Shown piece by piece: positions 6,299 to 13,331 of a stretch of DNA of 15,096 bases. Positions within the stretch are counted from its first letter, which is position 1. Every line of letters starts with the position of its first letter. The stretch comes from Anammoximicrobium sp032229885. Lineage in GTDB: Bacteria > Planctomycetota > Planctomycetia > Pirellulales > Pirellulaceae. The stretch covers positions 1 to 15,096 of the forward strand of contig JAVYAJ010000101.1 of assembly GCA_032229885.1 (NCBI GenBank), read 5' to 3'. The translations under genes were made by a program, and so were the position numbers. Below the pieces are notes generated by a model. The model was not told the origin of the DNA, searched no databases, and saw only the letters and a program-made list of their open reading frames with translations.

Positions 6299-7330
6299 TC
6301 AGAACTTTCCGCTGCGAACCTGAAAGTGCGTCGGTTTGTCCAGGCTTTCGCCTCCGCGACGGACCCACTCGGCGGTCCAGCGGATCAGCGTCTGGGCGTC
6401 GACGCGAATGTCCCCCAACAGCGCTCGCCCCTGCGTGCCGTCGTTCAGCAAGGCGGTCGCCCCCTCTTGACCGGCGAACCGCACCGGCTTGCCCAGCAAC
6501 TGTCCGAACTGCTCGGCCACGTCGCGCACTCGCAGGAACTCGGGGCCAGCGACATTGAACACCCGGGCGGGCGTCGCGACATGGGCCAGCGCCGCCAGCG
6601 CCATCGCGTTGGCATCGGCTTGCCAGATCACATTGAACATCGGTGTCGATAGGTCGATCTCGCGCCCTGCATCGACGTCGCGGGCAATGTCGACCAGCAC
6701 GCCGTACCGCATCTCGGTCGCATAGTTCAGCCGCAGCAGGGCGGTCGGGATCTGGTCGCGAGCCGCGAAGTACTCGAACGTCCGTTCCCGGCCCAGCACG
6801 GTCATCGCATACTCGCCGACCGGTCCAGGGTCGTCCGTCTCGCGCGAGCCGCCGCCATCCACGGGCGCCAACGGGTAGACGTTGCCGCTGGAAAAGGCCA
6901 CGATCCGGCTGTGGCGAAACCGGCGGCAGACGAGCGCCGGCGCATAACAATTCATCGCCCAGGTCAACGCCGGGTTGCGGCTGGCGCCGAACTTCATGCC
7001 GGTCATGAAGATCACGTTGGGGATCTCGGGCAGCGAGCGGACCGATTCTTCGTCCAGCAGGTCGCACACCAGCGTTTCGACGCCCCAGGCTTCCAACCGA
7101 GAGCGCAGGCCATCATCCGAAAAGCGACTGGCGCCGATCACCCGGCGTGGGACGCCCGCCGCCTCCGACGCGCGACGCGCCATGCGAGCCAACGTGGGTC
7201 CCATCTTGCCGCCGACCCCCAGGATCAACAGATCGCCGGGCGCGTTCGCCAGGGCCGCGATGGCCTGGGGACTGGGTTCGCTGAGTCGCTCGTCGAGGTC
7301 CTGGATGGACGCCGGAGGCGAATCGGTCAT
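6299..7330 (-). CDS. NAD(P)-binding epimerase-like extended SDR, catalytic Lys absent
   Basis: 343 residues. The Rossmann fold begins at 33 with LLILGVGGKMGPTLA; the glycine motif GVGGKMG (38-44) fits extended short-chain dehydrogenases of the NAD-dependent epimerase/dehydratase family (PF01370). Also visible are the strand-4 segment IFMTGMKFG (107-115), the active-site serines in AFSSGNVYP (145-153), Tyr174 in GEYAMTVLGRE and the substrate-side segment FNVIWQADANAMAL (232-245). The family pattern YxxxK should put Lys at 178, but Val is there. The product may bind nucleotide without normal oxidoreductase chemistry or use another base. The usual substrate class is nucleotide sugars or related polyols; unknown here. 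A near-ideal AAGGAG 7 nt upstream fixes the start at 7330. No sugar-pathway neighbours on the same strand help to narrow the role. Confidence 0.85.
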   Translation of the reverse strand: MTDSPPASIQDLDERLSEPSPQAIAALANAPGDLLILGVGGKMGPTLARMARRASEAAGVPRRVIGASRFSDDGLRSRLEAWGVETLVCDLLDEESVRSLPEIPNVIFMTGMKFGASRNPALTWAMNCYAPALVCRRFRHSRIVAFSSGNVYPLAPVDGGGSRETDDPGPVGEYAMTVLGRERTFEYFAARDQIPTALLRLNYATEMRYGVLVDIARDVDAGREIDLSTPMFNVIWQADANAMALAALAHVATPARVFNVAGPEFLRVRDVAEQFGQLLGKPVRFAGQEGATALLNDGTQGRALLGDIRVDAQTLIRWTAEWVRRGGESLDKPTHFQVRSGKF

Positions 7331-7555
7331 CGGGGGGCTCCTTGGTAGTGCCTTCGTGCTGCCGCGTCGAACTGGGCCTGCTGCCAGCGCCGAGCCGACA
7401 AAGCTCTCGGCGCCGCGCCCGTCGCATGGAATCGGCGATTGGGCATACGGCCCCCGCCTCCAATCAGCCTAACGAAATCGTGCGCAAAAAAAAGTCCGGA
7501 TGCCGACGGGAATCGCGGAAGACGGACAGAGATTTTAGGGTCGCAACAGAGGGTC

Positions 7556-7579
7556 CGTGATCGTCAAAAGCCGATCACG
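7556..7579. repeat. Perfect 8-bp inverted repeat, possible operator or hairpin
   Basis: Arms CGTGATCG (7556-7563) and CGATCACG (7572-7579) are perfect complements with an 8-nt spacer TCAAAAGC. It sits in the divergent gap, 226 bp from the epimerase start and 387 bp from the phosphomutase start. The centre-to-centre distance of 16 bp would suit a dimeric regulator less well than half-sites one or two turns apart, so an RNA hairpin is an equal possibility. Confidence 0.4.
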
Positions 7580-7854
7580 CCGTTGTCGTAAGGCGAGCCC
7601 TTGGTCGCCGCCGACCTGCATCAGCGGTTGTAAAGGCCGTGGTGCGCCGGTTAGAATGCGTCGTCTGGCGTCTTCGGGTACGAATCCCCTGCGCGATGCG
7701 GGGTCTTGGATACGTTGATTGCGGTCCCCCTTGGCTGCGTTGCGACTTGGCTCGAGATGACTTCTCCAGACCAGATTGCCTCACGCAAACACGGCCAGAG
7801 CGCAAGAGGCCGAGGGCTCAACGCTGGCTGGCTTTGTCCGGCGGCGTGAGACCA

Positions 7855-7872
7855 TTTTCCGGATTCGGAAAA
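7855..7872. repeat. Perfect 7-bp hairpin, loop GATT
   Basis: Arms TTTTCCG (7855-7861) and CGGAAAA (7866-7872) pair perfectly. A further TTCCGGA lies at about 7876-7882. The hairpin is 18 bp upstream of the candidate -35 box of the phosphomutase. It may be an operator or the end of an unseen upstream transcript. Confidence 0.4.
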
Positions 7873-7889
7873 GCGTTCCGGAGCGAACC

Positions 7890-7917
7890 TTGAGACGACT
7901 ACGCACACGGATATGTT
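7890..7917 (+). promoter_or_regulatory. Candidate sigma-70-type promoter of the phosphomutase-der pair
   Basis: TTGAGA (7890-7895, five of six to TTGACA) and TATGTT (7912-7917, four of six to TATAAT) are spaced 16 bp apart and end 48 bp before the ATG at 7966. Such matches occur by chance, so this is a suggestion. Confidence 0.3.
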
Positions 7918-7965
7918 GTTGGCGTTTACGACCCGTTGGTAACCCGCGCGAGAGAGAACCGGACG

Positions 7966-9786
7966 ATGCCCGACACCCAGTCTTTTGATTTGCCGACCGC
8001 CTTGGGCCAACTGGAGGCGGCCCTCCAGCAGCGCAAGCTGACCGACGGTGCGGCCCACAACATTCGCCAGTGGCTGACCGAGCCTCGCTATGCCCCGTAC
8101 GCAGCGCAGGTCGCCGAGCATCTGGCACTGGGAAAATGGCAGCAGTTGGACGACGCCTTCTGGACAGTCATCCCCTTCGGAACCGGCGGTCGTCGGGGCC
8201 GAATGTATCCGATCGGCAGCAATGCGATCAATGACCGGACGATCGGCGAGAGCGCGCAAGGGCTGGCCGACTATGTCAAGCGGGAACTCGGTGCGCAGGG
8301 CGAGCTGGCCTGTGCGATCGCGTACGACACGCGAATCAACTCGCGGCATTTCGCCGAACTGTGCGCCGGAATCATGGTGGCGGCCGGATTCAAAGTGTAC
8401 TTTCTGGACGACTATCGCAGCACGCCCGAGCTCTCGTTTCTGGTCCGCTTCAAACGCTGTTCGTGCGGGATCATGGTCACGGCCAGCCACAACCCGCCCA
8501 GCGACAACGCGGTCAAAGTGTACTGGGCGACCGGCTGCCAGGTCATGCCGCCGCACGACGCGGCGATCATCGAGCGGGTGATGCAGGTCCAGGACATCCG
8601 GCAGGCGGACTTCGCCCAGTCCGTGGCGGACGGCCGCGTCGTGATTTGCACGGCCGAGACGGACGTTGCGTTCCAACAGGCCGTCCTGGCCCAACGTCGT
8701 CCGGGATCGCGAGACTTGAAAATCGTCTATTCGCCGTTGCACGGCGTCGGCGAATCGGCCGTCTGTCCGGTCCTGCACGCCGACGGATTTGCCGAGGTCG
8801 AGGTGTTTGGACCGCATCGCCAGCCCGACGGCAATTTCCCCAACGTCCCGGGCCATGTCTCCAATCCGGAAAACCCGCAAGTGTACGACGCGATCATCCA
8901 GCGGGCTCGCGAGACGGGCGCCGATCTGGTCATTGCGACCGATCCCGACTGCGATCGCATGGGCATCGCCGCGCCGCGGACGCTGGAGCCTGGCGCGGAC
9001 TGGACGACGTTCACCGGCAACCAGATCGGCGCCCTGCTGACGGATTTCGTCCTGCGAAACTCGACCGGCTTGACGCCCGAACACTATCTGGTCAAGACGC
9101 TGGTCACGACCGAGATGATTCGCCGCATCGGCCAATCCTACAACGTCCCCACATACGGCGATCTGCTGGTCGGCTTCAAGTACATCGGCGGTACGATGGA
9201 CGAGCGCGGGCCGGAAAAGTTCGTGTTGGGGCTCGAAGAATCGTACGGGTACCTGGCCGGCCATTATGCACGCGACAAGGACGCCGCGTTGGCGGCGATG
9301 CTGATGGCCGAGGCGGCGGCCGAAGCCAAGGCCGCGGGCAAGTCCGTCTCTGAACGACTGGACGATCTGTTCTGGCAGCATGGATATCACGCCGAACGCA
9401 CGATCAACCTACAGATGGAAGGCTCGGAAGGCATGGCGCGCATGCAGACGCTGATGCAGCGTTTCCGCGACCAACCGCCCCCCAGCCTGGACGGTCATCC
9501 CGTCGTCGCGGTGCGCGATTACAAGCGCCTGACGGTCCGCGCCGTCGACGGCGCGACGCAGCCGCTGGACGGTCCGCGGGGCGATATGGTCATGCTCGAT
9601 CTAGCGGTCGAAGGAAATTACGTCGCCGTGCGCCCATCGGGCACCGAACCCAAGGTCAAGCTGTACATGTTCGCCTTTGTCCCCGCCGAACAATTGGCCG
9701 ATCTGGAACAGACCAAGCTGGACATCGCCGAACGCCTGGACGGATTCGCGGCGGATCTAAAGGCTTTCGCCGACGCCGTGGCTTGA
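7966..9786 (+). CDS. Phosphohexose mutase (phosphoglucomutase/phosphomannomutase, PGM2-like)
   Basis: 606 residues, the usual length of the PGM2-like alpha-D-phosphohexomutases. It should interconvert hexose 1-phosphate and 6-phosphate in the cytoplasm, feeding glycolysis, storage or nucleotide-sugar synthesis. All four active-site elements are present in order: the phosphoserine loop GIMVTASHNPPSDNAVK with Ser174, the metal loop DPDCDRMG with Asp326, Asp328 and Asp330, the sugar-binding loop GLEESYGY (422-429), and the phosphate-binding loop RPSGTEPKVK (556-565). FGTGGRRGRM (71-80) near the N-terminus is also typical. An N-terminal helical extension (1-65) matches PGM2-type enzymes. Glucose versus mannose or deoxyribose preference cannot be fixed. 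ATG at 7966 is preferred over an in-frame TTG at 7936; the purine-rich GAGAGAGAA (7950-7958) is a weak ribosome-binding site. der follows by 84 bp. Confidence 0.93.
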   Translation: MPDTQSFDLPTALGQLEAALQQRKLTDGAAHNIRQWLTEPRYAPYAAQVAEHLALGKWQQLDDAFWTVIPFGTGGRRGRMYPIGSNAINDRTIGESAQGLADYVKRELGAQGELACAIAYDTRINSRHFAELCAGIMVAAGFKVYFLDDYRSTPELSFLVRFKRCSCGIMVTASHNPPSDNAVKVYWATGCQVMPPHDAAIIERVMQVQDIRQADFAQSVADGRVVICTAETDVAFQQAVLAQRRPGSRDLKIVYSPLHGVGESAVCPVLHADGFAEVEVFGPHRQPDGNFPNVPGHVSNPENPQVYDAIIQRARETGADLVIATDPDCDRMGIAAPRTLEPGADWTTFTGNQIGALLTDFVLRNSTGLTPEHYLVKTLVTTEMIRRIGQSYNVPTYGDLLVGFKYIGGTMDERGPEKFVLGLEESYGYLAGHYARDKDAALAAMLMAEAAAEAKAAGKSVSERLDDLFWQHGYHAERTINLQMEGSEGMARMQTLMQRFRDQPPPSLDGHPVVAVRDYKRLTVRAVDGATQPLDGPRGDMVMLDLAVEGNYVAVRPSGTEPKVKLYMFAFVPAEQLADLEQTKLDIAERLDGFAADLKAFADAVA

Positions 9787-9870
9787 CATACGCGGGATCC
9801 GTGCGTTGTGGATGCAGCCGGGAAAGGCCGTGAATCATGCCGCCCGGTCGCTGGAAAAGGAACGGGGAAC

Positions 9871-11244
9871 ATGGCAAATGCCCAAGTCGTCATCGTGGGG
9901 CGGCCGAACGTAGGCAAGTCCAGCGTGTTCAATTGGCTGGCCGAGCGACGTCTGGCCATCGTCGACGACATGCCGGGCGTGACGCGCGACCGGATGGCGG
10001 TCGAGCTCGAGCACCAGGGCAAGCACTTCGAGTTGGTCGATACGGGCGGGATCGGGTTCCAGGATGCCGACGATTTGACCCAGGAGGTCGAGCAGCAGAT
10101 CGAGTACGCGCTGGCCGTCGCCGACCTCGTGGTGTTCGTCGTCGACGTGCGAACGGGGTTCGTGCCGCTGGATCAGCAGATCTTCCGGCGGCTGCGATCG
10201 CGGTGCAAGCCCGTGCTGCTGGTGGCCAACAAGGCCGACCACGAAAACCTGGACGCGCAGACCAGCGAGTTCTATCGGCTGGGATCCGACGAGATCCTGT
10301 GCGTCAGCGCCCTCCAAAACCGCAACCGAGCGGCGCTGCTGGATGCCATCGCCCGGCAGTTGCCGGCTGGCGAGTCCGCCGCGAGCGACGAGCCGACGAT
10401 GAAGCTGGCGATTGTCGGCCGTCGCAACGTCGGCAAGAGCACGTTCATCAACGCGCTGGTCAACAGCCCGCGGATGATCGTCAGTACGGTGCCCGGCACC
10501 ACGCGCGACAGCGTGGACGTCCGCTTCGACTCGGACGGCCAACCGCTGATCGCGATCGATACGCCGGGCGTGCGCAAACGGAAAAGCATCCGCCGGGACA
10601 TCGAGTTCTATGGGCTGCATCGCGCCCAGCGCAGCATTCGACGCGCGGATGTCGTGCTGATGTTTTTCGATGCCGCCGAACCGATCAGCGCCGTCGACAA
10701 GCAGTTGGTCAGCTATATCGAGCAGAACCACAAGCCGTGCGTATTCGTCGTCAACAAGTGGGATCTGCTGGCGGAAAAACACCGGACCGGCGAATGGGCC
10801 GACTATCTCAGCGAAGCGTTTCCTACGCTCCGCTACGTCCCGATTGCGTTCATTACCGCGACAACCGGCAAGAACGTCAGAAAACTGATAAACCATGCCC
10901 AGATGTTGTTCAAACAGGCCCAGCAGCGGCTAGGCACGGGCGAACTGAACCGCCTGATCAAACGCATTCTCGAACTGCACTCGCCGCCGCTGTACCGCAA
11001 TCGGCCGGCTAAGATCTATTACGCGACGCAATCCGACGTCCAGCCGCCGACACTCGTGCTGATGTGCAACGAACCCAAGGCGTTCTCGTCCTCGTATCGC
11101 CGTTATCTGCTGGGCGCCATTCGCGATCATGCGGCTTTTGCCGAGGTTCCGATCCGTGTGTTCTTTGACAAACGGAAGAGCGAACCCGGAGACCGTGCCG
11201 CAGATCGGACTGAACGACAACCCGATCGGCCGCAACCGACATAA
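9871..11244 (+). CDS. der: Ribosome-assembly GTPase Der (EngA)
   Basis: 457 residues. Der is an essential tandem-GTPase that acts in late maturation of the 50S ribosomal subunit. G domain 1 has the P-loop GRPNVGKS (10-17), switch threonine in PGVTRD, DTGG (57-60) and NKAD (120-123). G domain 2 has GRRNVGKS (183-190), PGTTRD, DTPG (230-233) and NKWD (295-298). A KH-like RNA-binding domain (about 355-437) follows, with PPTLVLMCN and SYRRYLLGAIRD. The second P-loop has Arg in place of the more usual Pro at its third position, which should not abolish GTP binding. The C-terminus (438-457) is a short Arg/Asp/Pro-rich tail. The start at 9871 is supported by AAGGA 9 nt upstream; an in-frame ATG at 9808 would add residues with no counterpart in the family. 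It is probably co-transcribed with the phosphomutase gene 84 bp upstream. Confidence 0.97.
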   Translation: MANAQVVIVGRPNVGKSSVFNWLAERRLAIVDDMPGVTRDRMAVELEHQGKHFELVDTGGIGFQDADDLTQEVEQQIEYALAVADLVVFVVDVRTGFVPLDQQIFRRLRSRCKPVLLVANKADHENLDAQTSEFYRLGSDEILCVSALQNRNRAALLDAIARQLPAGESAASDEPTMKLAIVGRRNVGKSTFINALVNSPRMIVSTVPGTTRDSVDVRFDSDGQPLIAIDTPGVRKRKSIRRDIEFYGLHRAQRSIRRADVVLMFFDAAEPISAVDKQLVSYIEQNHKPCVFVVNKWDLLAEKHRTGEWADYLSEAFPTLRYVPIAFITATTGKNVRKLINHAQMLFKQAQQRLGTGELNRLIKRILELHSPPLYRNRPAKIYYATQSDVQPPTLVLMCNEPKAFSSSYRRYLLGAIRDHAAFAEVPIRVFFDKRKSEPGDRAADRTERQPDRPQPT

Positions 11245-11258
11245 AGCCGCCATATTTC

Positions 11259-11287
11259 TTGTCTTTCCCAAACCGCGCTATTAAGAT
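11259..11287 (+). promoter_or_regulatory. Candidate promoter of the DUF1598 gene
   Basis: TTGTCT (11259-11264) and TAAGAT (11282-11287) are each four of six to consensus and 17 bp apart, in a locally AT-rich patch (about 11251-11300) that stands out from the GC-rich surroundings. It ends 95 bp before the ATG at 11383. No intrinsic terminator for der is visible in this gap. Confidence 0.3.
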
Positions 11288-11382
11288 CGCATAATAGAAC
11301 AGACCCACTCTAGTCATCACGTGCGGCCAAGACGGATAAATTGCCAGGACGAATGATCAAGACGAATGATGAGGTGACGCAA

Positions 11383-12750
11383 ATGGCTCGGCGGCAATTG
11401 CTGGTGTCCATGCTGTTGTGCTCGGCGCTACTGGCGCTGACCGGTTCGAACTTGTTTGGACAGGGGCAAGGAAACGGCGTTATCGTCGATGCGGACGGTG
11501 TGCTCCGCACGCGCGTCTTTCCCGATCCGACGGGCGCGCTCACTCGCCAACGTTTAGCGGCGGCCCAGGCATCCCTGGCGCCGGACCTGGCGCGGGCCAG
11601 CAAACTGCGCAAGGTCTCGCTGAACCGACTCGAGGCGGTCGTCGGCGAGCGTTTGGCCATGGGCCAGGGGCTGAGCGACGAGATGCGGTATCTGGCCGGC
11701 CTGACTCGGATCCGCAACGTGTTCTACTATCCACAGACCGGTGACATCGTGATCGCAGGCACCGCCGAAGGTTTCATGATCAACACGGCGGGGCGTCCGA
11801 TCGGGATTCACACGGGCCGCGCGGTCCTCGAGCTACAGGATCTGGTGGTGGCCCTGCGGGCGTTCCCGCCCGGCGGCCAGCGCACGGAGGCCTTTGTCGT
11901 GTCGATCGATCCCACGCCAGAAGGCTTGGCGCGGATGCGTCAGTATCTGGCGAGCATTGGCGGGCGGGCCGTGCCCGGAGACGACCAGCGGATCGCGATG
12001 GGCCTGAAAGAGACCTTGGGTCTACAGGACGTGCGGATCGAAGGCGTCGCCCGCAACACGCACTTTGCCCAGGTGATGCTCGAAGCCGATTATCGCATGA
12101 AGCTGATCGGAATCGGTTTGGAAAACCCGGCCGTTCGCATCCCCAGCTATGTCTCGCGAGCCAACCCGCGATCGGTGGCCCGCAACGCGCTGCAGCGCTG
12201 GTACTTTACGCCCAACTATGATTGCGTGCGGGTTAGCGATGATGAACTGGCGATGGCTTTGGAGGGCGAAGGCGTCCAGTTGCTGAACGAAGACCAGCTC
12301 GTTCAGGCCGACGGCGGTCGCGCGATCTCCGCCACGAATGACCACGCGAGCCAGGCATTCGTGAGCACGTTCACCGCCAAGTACGCCGACCTAGCGGCCA
12401 AGGAGCCCGTCTACGCCCAGTTGCGGAATCTGATCGACCTGTCGATCGCGGCCGCGTTTATCCAGCAGCGCGACTACTACGGCCAAGCCAACTGGCAGAT
12501 GCCCGTGTTTGGCAGCGAAGAACGCTTTGCGGTCGAGACCTACCCAGAACCCAAACAGGTGGAAACGGCAGTCAACGCCATCTGGAAGGGCAATACGCTG
12601 ATGACGCCAATCGGTGGCGGAGTCAGCATCCGCCCGCTGCTGGCGCTGGCCACCGACCGCATCAAGCCGGACGACAAAGGCGAGGTGAACGCGCTGCGCA
12701 GCCAGACCGACATCACCGCGCTGCCCAAAGACCGCTGGTGGTGGGACTGA
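11383..12750 (+). CDS. Secreted DUF1598 domain protein
   Basis: 455 residues. A signal peptide is clear: MARRQ, a hydrophobic core LLVSMLLCSALLALTG, and a probable cut near LFGQG (24-28). The body (about 55-310) matches my recollection of DUF1598 (PF07643), a paralogous family described from planctomycetes, with the landmarks MRYLAGLTRIRNVFYYP (101-117), GDIVIAGTAEGF (120-131), LQDLVVALRAFPPGG (151-165), HFAQVMLEADYRMKLIGIGL (227-246) and RIPSYVSRA (252-260). The remainder (about 320-455) has YADLAAKEPVYAQLRNLIDL and a Trp-rich end RWWWD. Function is unknown; export suggests periplasm or surface. The start at 11383 is supported by GAGGTG 6 nt upstream; in-frame ATG at 11353 and TTG at 11341 are weaker. 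The gene is alone, with a promoter candidate in front and an intrinsic terminator behind. Confidence 0.88.
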   Translation: MARRQLLVSMLLCSALLALTGSNLFGQGQGNGVIVDADGVLRTRVFPDPTGALTRQRLAAAQASLAPDLARASKLRKVSLNRLEAVVGERLAMGQGLSDEMRYLAGLTRIRNVFYYPQTGDIVIAGTAEGFMINTAGRPIGIHTGRAVLELQDLVVALRAFPPGGQRTEAFVVSIDPTPEGLARMRQYLASIGGRAVPGDDQRIAMGLKETLGLQDVRIEGVARNTHFAQVMLEADYRMKLIGIGLENPAVRIPSYVSRANPRSVARNALQRWYFTPNYDCVRVSDDELAMALEGEGVQLLNEDQLVQADGGRAISATNDHASQAFVSTFTAKYADLAAKEPVYAQLRNLIDLSIAAAFIQQRDYYGQANWQMPVFGSEERFAVETYPEPKQVETAVNAIWKGNTLMTPIGGGVSIRPLLALATDRIKPDDKGEVNALRSQTDITALPKDRWWWD

Positions 12751-12756
12751 GGGCGT

Positions 12757-12801
12757 GGGCTAAACCGCCATGGGTTAAGCCGCGATGGGCCAATCCGCGT
12801 C
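12757..12801. repeat. Three imperfect 15-bp tandem repeats after the DUF1598 gene
   Basis: Units GGGCTAAACCGCCAT (12757-12771), GGGTTAAGCCGCGAT (12772-12786) and GGGCCAATCCGCGTC (12787-12801) are consecutive and head to tail. They start 7 bp after the DUF1598 stop codon and lie ahead of the terminator, so they are probably in the 3' untranslated part of that transcript. Confidence 0.6.
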
Positions 12802-12856
12802 GAGGCGGTTCGACGCTCGACCGTCTGACCGCCAGACAATGCCTCACTTCCCGCAT

Positions 12857-12880
12857 GCGGCGAACACCGCCGCTTTTTTT
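12857..12880 (+). terminator. Intrinsic terminator of the DUF1598 gene
   Basis: GCGGCG (12857-12862), loop AACAC, CGCCGC (12868-12873) and then seven T residues (12874-12880). This is a standard Rho-independent layout on the plus strand, 106 bp after the DUF1598 stop at 12750. Confidence 0.8.
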
Positions 12881-13159
12881 CGTCCGCCGATGTGTCTCGG
12901 TTTCCGCAACGCTATCTGGCGCGGTTGCCGCGCAGCGCCCAATTGCCCGCATCAGCCCCCCATCCGCGGGGATCGCCCGGATACGCGCCACGAACGGCGG
13001 ACGCGACGCAGCGCATCACTCCGGACGACCAGTGCAGGCTTGGAGAGCCACGCACCGTCGTGGCCGTCGTGGCCGTAGGCCGCAGGGGCTCGAAAACATG
13101 CGCACAAAGTCTACGATGGTTGCGCTTCGTCGCCCAACGGGATGGCCTCGTCGCGCTCG

Positions 13160-13191
13160 ATCTCAACCAACCACGATCTCAGCCAACCATT
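13160..13191. repeat. 16-bp direct repeat pair upstream of the sulfatase
   Basis: ATCTCAACCAACCACG (13160-13175) and ATCTCAGCCAACCATT (13176-13191) match at 13 of 16 positions, head to tail. They lie 141 bp ahead of the sulfatase start, next to TTGTCA (13190-13195), which could be a -35 box but lacks a good -10. A regulator site is possible. Confidence 0.4.
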
Positions 13192-13331
13192 GTCAAAAAA
13201 GACTCCCACTGATCGAAACGCGCCGATGACGACTCGCCGATGGCGACGCGGCTGCGTCGTCGACGCGCCCTTGCCGCGCCGTGCCGGAGGGCCCGAGACC
13301 GCGTTTGTTCGAAGAATGAGGAGACTGTGCG

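Larger units (their letters stand above)
7331..7965. other. 635-bp divergent gap between epimerase and phosphomutase genes
   Basis: No gene is supported. Frames that cross it are short or antisense extensions of the phosphomutase gene. It holds the epimerase ribosome-binding site (7338-7343), an A8 tract (7486-7493), inverted repeats at 7556-7579 and 7855-7872, and a candidate promoter for the phosphomutase (7890-7917). A GGGTACGAATCCCC stretch near 7676 looks like a tRNA T-arm, but the rest of a cloverleaf is missing. Confidence 0.5.
12751..13331. other. 581-bp gap between DUF1598 and sulfatase genes
   Basis: No gene is supported; open frames are short, Arg-rich and lack ribosome-binding sites. 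Contents: three imperfect 15-bp repeats (12757-12801), an intrinsic terminator (12857-12880), two 9-bp units CCGTCGTGG (13055-13063 and 13064-13072), a 16-bp direct repeat pair (13160-13191), and the sulfatase ribosome-binding site GAGGAG (13318-13323). Confidence 0.5.

Noticed and set aside
4858..6558. Long plus-strand open frame (566 codons)
   Set aside because: It is antisense to the amidohydrolase, the unknown gene and the epimerase, all of which have good ribosome-binding sites and sensible proteins. Its own product is Arg/Ser-rich and has no recognisable domain.
7486..7493. A8 tract as a minus-strand terminator
   Set aside because: The stem before the T8 on the minus strand is only about five pairs with a bulge, and no minus-strand gene lies upstream to be terminated.
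7639..7720. Possible tRNA suggested by GGGTACGAATCCCC
   Set aside because: No acceptor stem, D-arm or anticodon arm could be built around it, and the T-loop consensus TTC is not met.
7651..9390. Long minus-strand open frame (579 codons) over the phosphomutase
   Set aside because: It is antisense to a gene with complete phosphohexomutase motifs. High GC content gives long antisense frames; its Arg/Asp/His-rich composition shows no family motif.
9837..11012. Plus-strand open frame overlapping der in another frame
   Set aside because: Shadow frame of der with Arg/Gly/Gln-rich composition; der carries all GTPase motifs.
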